A stretch of DNA of 8,396 nt from Kiritimatiellia bacterium. GTDB lineage: Bacteria; Verrucomicrobiota; Kiritimatiellia; SLAD01. A program made the position numbers and the translations under genes. The stretch's first letter is position 1; the number at the start of each line of letters is the position of its first letter. The stretch is taken from NCBI GenBank assembly GCA_007127595.1, contig SKZA01000344.1:1-8396 (forward strand), given 5' to 3'. The notes below the pieces were generated by a model, which was not told the origin of the DNA, did not search any database, and was given only the letters and a program-made list of their open reading frames with translations. Of this stretch, positions 5,849-8,396 are shown one piece after another.

Positions 5849-8310
5849 ACAATTTTACGCCTAGAGCGCAGCAGGTGCTGCAGTTGGCCAAGAAGGAAGC
5901 CGACCGGTTTAATCGCGGATACGTCGGTACGGAACATCTTTTGCTTGGGTTGATCGCCCTGGGACAGGGCGTCGCCGTGAATGTACTCACGCGCATGGGG
6001 ATCAACCTGGACATGGTCCGGCTTGAAGTGGAGAAAGCGGTTGGCGTCGGCCCGGAAACGAAGACGGCGGGGAACATGCCGTTCACGCCGCGCGTAAAGA
6101 AGGTATTGGCCTTGGCGGGCAGCGAGGCGCGCGCCCTCAATCATTCCTATATCGGCACCGAACACATTCTCCTCGGCCTCTTGCGCGAAGGGGAGGGTGT
6201 GGCTTCCCGTGTGCTTCGAAATCTGAACGTGGACCTGGAAAAGACGCGCATCGAGATCATGAAGAAACTCGACCCGAACTTCGAGCCGGACGCCGAACAA
6301 GCCGCCGCCGGCGGTGGGCAGGAGGCGGGTCAAGCCGCTCCGCGCGACACCAAGACGCCGGCGTTGAGCGCGTTCGGACGCGACCTCACAGAACTGGCGC
6401 GCAAAGGGGAACTCGATCCCGTCATCGGACGTCATAACGAGGTCGAGCGCGTAATCCAAATTCTCTGCCGTCGCACCAAAAACAATCCGGTGCTGCTTGG
6501 CGAGCCCGGCGTCGGCAAGACCGCCATTGTCGAAGGCCTCGCCCAATCCATTATCACCGGCGACGTCCCCGAATTGCTGCGCAACAAACGCGTCATTACG
6601 TTGGACCTCGCCCTCATGGTGGCCGGCACGAAGTATCGCGGGCAGTTTGAGGAACGGATCAAGGCCGTCATGGACGAGATCAAGCGGTCCAAGAACGTCA
6701 TTCTGTTCATCGACGAATTGCACACCATTGTGGGCGCGGGCTCCGCGGAAGGGGCCATGGACGCGTCGAACATCATTAAACCGGCTTTGTCGCGCGGCGA
6801 ATTACAGTGTATCGGCGCCACGACACTCAACGAGTACCGGAAATTCATCGAAAAGGATGGCGCGCTCGAGCGCCGATTCCAAACCGTCATGGTTCGCGAA
6901 CCGACCGTCACTGAGGCCGTAGAGATTCTCAAGGGCCTGCGCGGCAAGTACGAGGAACATCACCACGCCAAATTCAGCGATGAGGCCATCGAAGCGTCCG
7001 TCGAGCTGTCGGATCGTTATTTGACCGATCGGTACCTGCCGGACAAGGCGATCGACGTCATGGACGAAGCCGGCGCCCGCGCGCGTATTTCTTCCATGAC
7101 CCGTCCGCCCGACATCAAGGAGCAGGAACGGAAGATCGACGAGATCAAGAACAAGAAGGAAGAGGCCATTCGCGCCCAAAAATTTGAGGAAGCCGCCTCC
7201 TTCCGCGACGACGAACGCGTGGCGCGCGAGGAAATGGAAAAGACCATGGAAGCGTGGCGCAAGGAACGCGACGAGAAGCAGGTCGACGTTTCCGCCGAAG
7301 ACATCATGTCCATCGTATCGAAGTGGACCGGCGTGCCGTTAACCCGCCTGGAAGACAAGGAAATGGCTCGCTTGCTCGATATGGAAAAGGAGATCGAACT
7401 ATCCGTCATCGGGCAGAATGAGGGGGTGGCGGCCATATCGAAGGCCCTGCGCCGCTCGCGCGCCGATCTCAAGGATCCGCGACGGCCCATCGGCTCGTTT
7501 GTCTTCCTTGGCCCGACCGGCGTCGGAAAGACGTTATTGGCCAAGGAACTGGCCAAGTTCATGTTTAACGACGCCGACGCGCTGATCCAAATCGATATGA
7601 CGGAATACATGGAGAAGTTTGCTTCCTCCCGTCTCGTCGGTTCTCCGCCAGGTTATGTCGGGCACGAAGAGGGCGGGCAACTCACCGAAAAGGTGCGTCG
7701 CCGCCCGTATTCCGTTGTGCTCTTTGACGAAATCGAAAAGGCGCACCCAGACGTGATGAACCTGCTCCTGCAGATTCTGGAAGAGGGCAAACTCACCGAC
7801 AGTTTGGGACGCAGCGTCGATTTCCGTAACACCGTCGTCATCATGACGTCCAACCTCGGCGCCGACTTCATCCGCCGCGGCGGCAAGCTCGGTTTCGGGG
7901 AAAGTTCGGAGGACGCCGATTACGAAACGCTCAAGAACCGGATGATGGAAGAGGCCAAGCGCGTCTTCAAACCTGAATTGATCAACCGGATTGACGATAT
8001 CATCGTCTTCCGTCAGTTGACCAAGGACGACGTCGTCCGCATTCTCGATGTCGAGATGGCCAAGGTCCGCGAGCGTCTGGCTGCGAAGGCCATCGATTTG
8101 CATCTAACCGATTCCGCCCGGGAATTCCTCATTGCCAAAGGCTACGATCCTGCACTGGGCGCACGTCCATTGCGTCGTGCCATTGAGCGGTATCTCGAGG
8201 ACCCGCTCGCGGAGGAGATCCTGCGCGGCAACATCCACCCCGCCGAAACCGTCGAGGTCACCGCGGGCGAGGATCGGCTCAACTTCGGCCAACTCGCCGG
8301 CACGAGTTGA
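5845..8310 (+). CDS. clpC: ATP-dependent Clp protease ATP-binding subunit ClpC
   Basis: ClpC is a hexameric AAA+ unfoldase that feeds substrates to ClpP. The 821 residues contain, in order, a double-repeat Clp-N domain (about 3-143), a Gly/Ala/Gln-rich linker (about 150-170), AAA module D1, a short middle domain, and AAA module D2. D1 has Walker A GEPGVGKT (219-226), Walker B VILFIDE (285-291) and candidate arginine fingers R343/R344. The middle domain carries a UVR motif (about 431-457), which separates ClpC from ClpA and from the longer ClpB coiled coil. D2 has Walker A GPTGVGKT (556-563), Walker B VVLFDE (624-629) and sensor-2 GARPLRR (772-778). LGF (682-684) lies where the ClpP-docking loop is expected. 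GTEH occurs in both N-repeats (E30, E106), the positions of the phosphoarginine-contacting glutamates in Bacillus ClpC. The ATG overlaps the mcsB stop. No clpP is in the window. Confidence 0.96.
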   Translation: MNNFTPRAQQVLQLAKKEADRFNRGYVGTEHLLLGLIALGQGVAVNVLTRMGINLDMVRLEVEKAVGVGPETKTAGNMPFTPRVKKVLALAGSEARALNHSYIGTEHILLGLLREGEGVASRVLRNLNVDLEKTRIEIMKKLDPNFEPDAEQAAAGGGQEAGQAAPRDTKTPALSAFGRDLTELARKGELDPVIGRHNEVERVIQILCRRTKNNPVLLGEPGVGKTAIVEGLAQSIITGDVPELLRNKRVITLDLALMVAGTKYRGQFEERIKAVMDEIKRSKNVILFIDELHTIVGAGSAEGAMDASNIIKPALSRGELQCIGATTLNEYRKFIEKDGALERRFQTVMVREPTVTEAVEILKGLRGKYEEHHHAKFSDEAIEASVELSDRYLTDRYLPDKAIDVMDEAGARARISSMTRPPDIKEQERKIDEIKNKKEEAIRAQKFEEAASFRDDERVAREEMEKTMEAWRKERDEKQVDVSAEDIMSIVSKWTGVPLTRLEDKEMARLLDMEKEIELSVIGQNEGVAAISKALRRSRADLKDPRRPIGSFVFLGPTGVGKTLLAKELAKFMFNDADALIQIDMTEYMEKFASSRLVGSPPGYVGHEEGGQLTEKVRRRPYSVVLFDEIEKAHPDVMNLLLQILEEGKLTDSLGRSVDFRNTVVIMTSNLGADFIRRGGKLGFGESSEDADYETLKNRMMEEAKRVFKPELINRIDDIIVFRQLTKDDVVRILDVEMAKVRERLAAKAIDLHLTDSAREFLIAKGYDPALGARPLRRAIERYLEDPLAEEILRGNIHPAETVEVTAGEDRLNFGQLAGTS

Positions 8311-8325
8311 TGGCATTTCAATGCG

Positions 8326-8341
8326 TGCGGCGAGCTCCGCA
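8326..8341 (+). other. Small hairpin after clpC
   Basis: TGCGG (8326-8330) and CCGCA (8337-8341) can pair around a 6-nt loop, 15 nt after the clpC stop. The stem is only 5 bp, perhaps 6 with a G-T pair, and is followed by ATTTCC with no real T-tract. It is a weak terminator at best and may be chance. Confidence 0.2.
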
Positions 8342-8370
8342 TTTCCCCGTGTGAAAGGCCTTGCCCCACA

Positions 8371-8396
8371 GGCTCACACTTTTATAAGTGTGAGCC
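8371..8396 (+). terminator. Perfect 11-bp hairpin after clpC, likely terminator stem
   Basis: GGCTCACACTT (8371-8381) and AAGTGTGAGCC (8386-8396) are exact inverse complements around the loop TTAT. The stem begins 60 nt after the clpC stop and ends on the last base of the window, so a T-tract, if any, lies outside. A rho-independent terminator is the simplest reading. The 26-bp near-perfect dyad could instead be an operator for a downstream gene. Confidence 0.55.

Noticed and set aside
5728..6723. 331-codon open frame on the minus strand across mcsB and clpC
   Set aside because: It is antisense to two well-supported genes, shows no recognisable motif, and no promoter or ribosome binding site stands out. 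Treated as a shadow of the sense coding bias.

Overview
The window looks like a chromosomal stretch from a GC-rich, diderm (Gram-negative-type) bacterium. Genes are dense, all on the + strand, and joined by ATGA stop/start overlaps. LolC and LolD imply an outer membrane with lipoproteins. The McsA-McsB-ClpC arginine-phosphorylation module is best known from Bacillota, which usually lack an outer membrane. That combination, plus a GGAGGG...CTCCGT...-type inverted-repeat doublet in the only long gap, suggests the PVC group (Kiritimatiellota/Verrucomicrobiota-like). This placement is inference; no rRNA or other taxonomic marker is present.

Layout. Positions 1-1037 hold the 3' two-thirds of lysS (class II lysyl-tRNA synthetase), cut by the window edge. 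Positions 1034-2260 encode a LolC/LolE-family permease and 2253-2975 its ATPase LolD; lysS, the permease gene and lolD overlap and form one probable operon. Positions 3049-3918 encode a branched-chain aminotransferase (ilvE) after a 73-nt gap with its own ribosome binding site and a candidate sigma70-type promoter. Positions 3919-4256 form the only long non-coding stretch. It holds a REP-like two-hairpin element at 3981-4050, then an AT-richer leader with two very short possible ORFs and an unassigned Shine-Dalgarno-like sequence. Positions 4257-8310 encode mcsA, mcsB and clpC, joined by ATGA overlaps. Positions 8311-8396 hold a perfect 11-bp inverted repeat at the window edge, probably a terminator stem.

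How the genes work together. LolC/D release lipoproteins from the inner membrane for delivery to the outer membrane. LysRS charges tRNA-Lys, and IlvE makes or degrades Leu, Ile and Val. By analogy with Bacillus, McsA activates the arginine kinase McsB, phosphoarginine tags damaged proteins, and ClpC unfolds them for ClpP. The sequence retains McsB's kinase signatures and RDxxRA motif, ClpC's two N-domain GTEH motifs, and a ClpP-loop-like LGF motif. There is no ctsR gene, normally the first gene of this operon in Bacillota, and no recognisable CtsR box.

I found no CRISPR array, tRNA, rRNA, insertion sequence or defence system. The least explained parts are the 338-nt leader region upstream of mcsA and the hairpin region after clpC.
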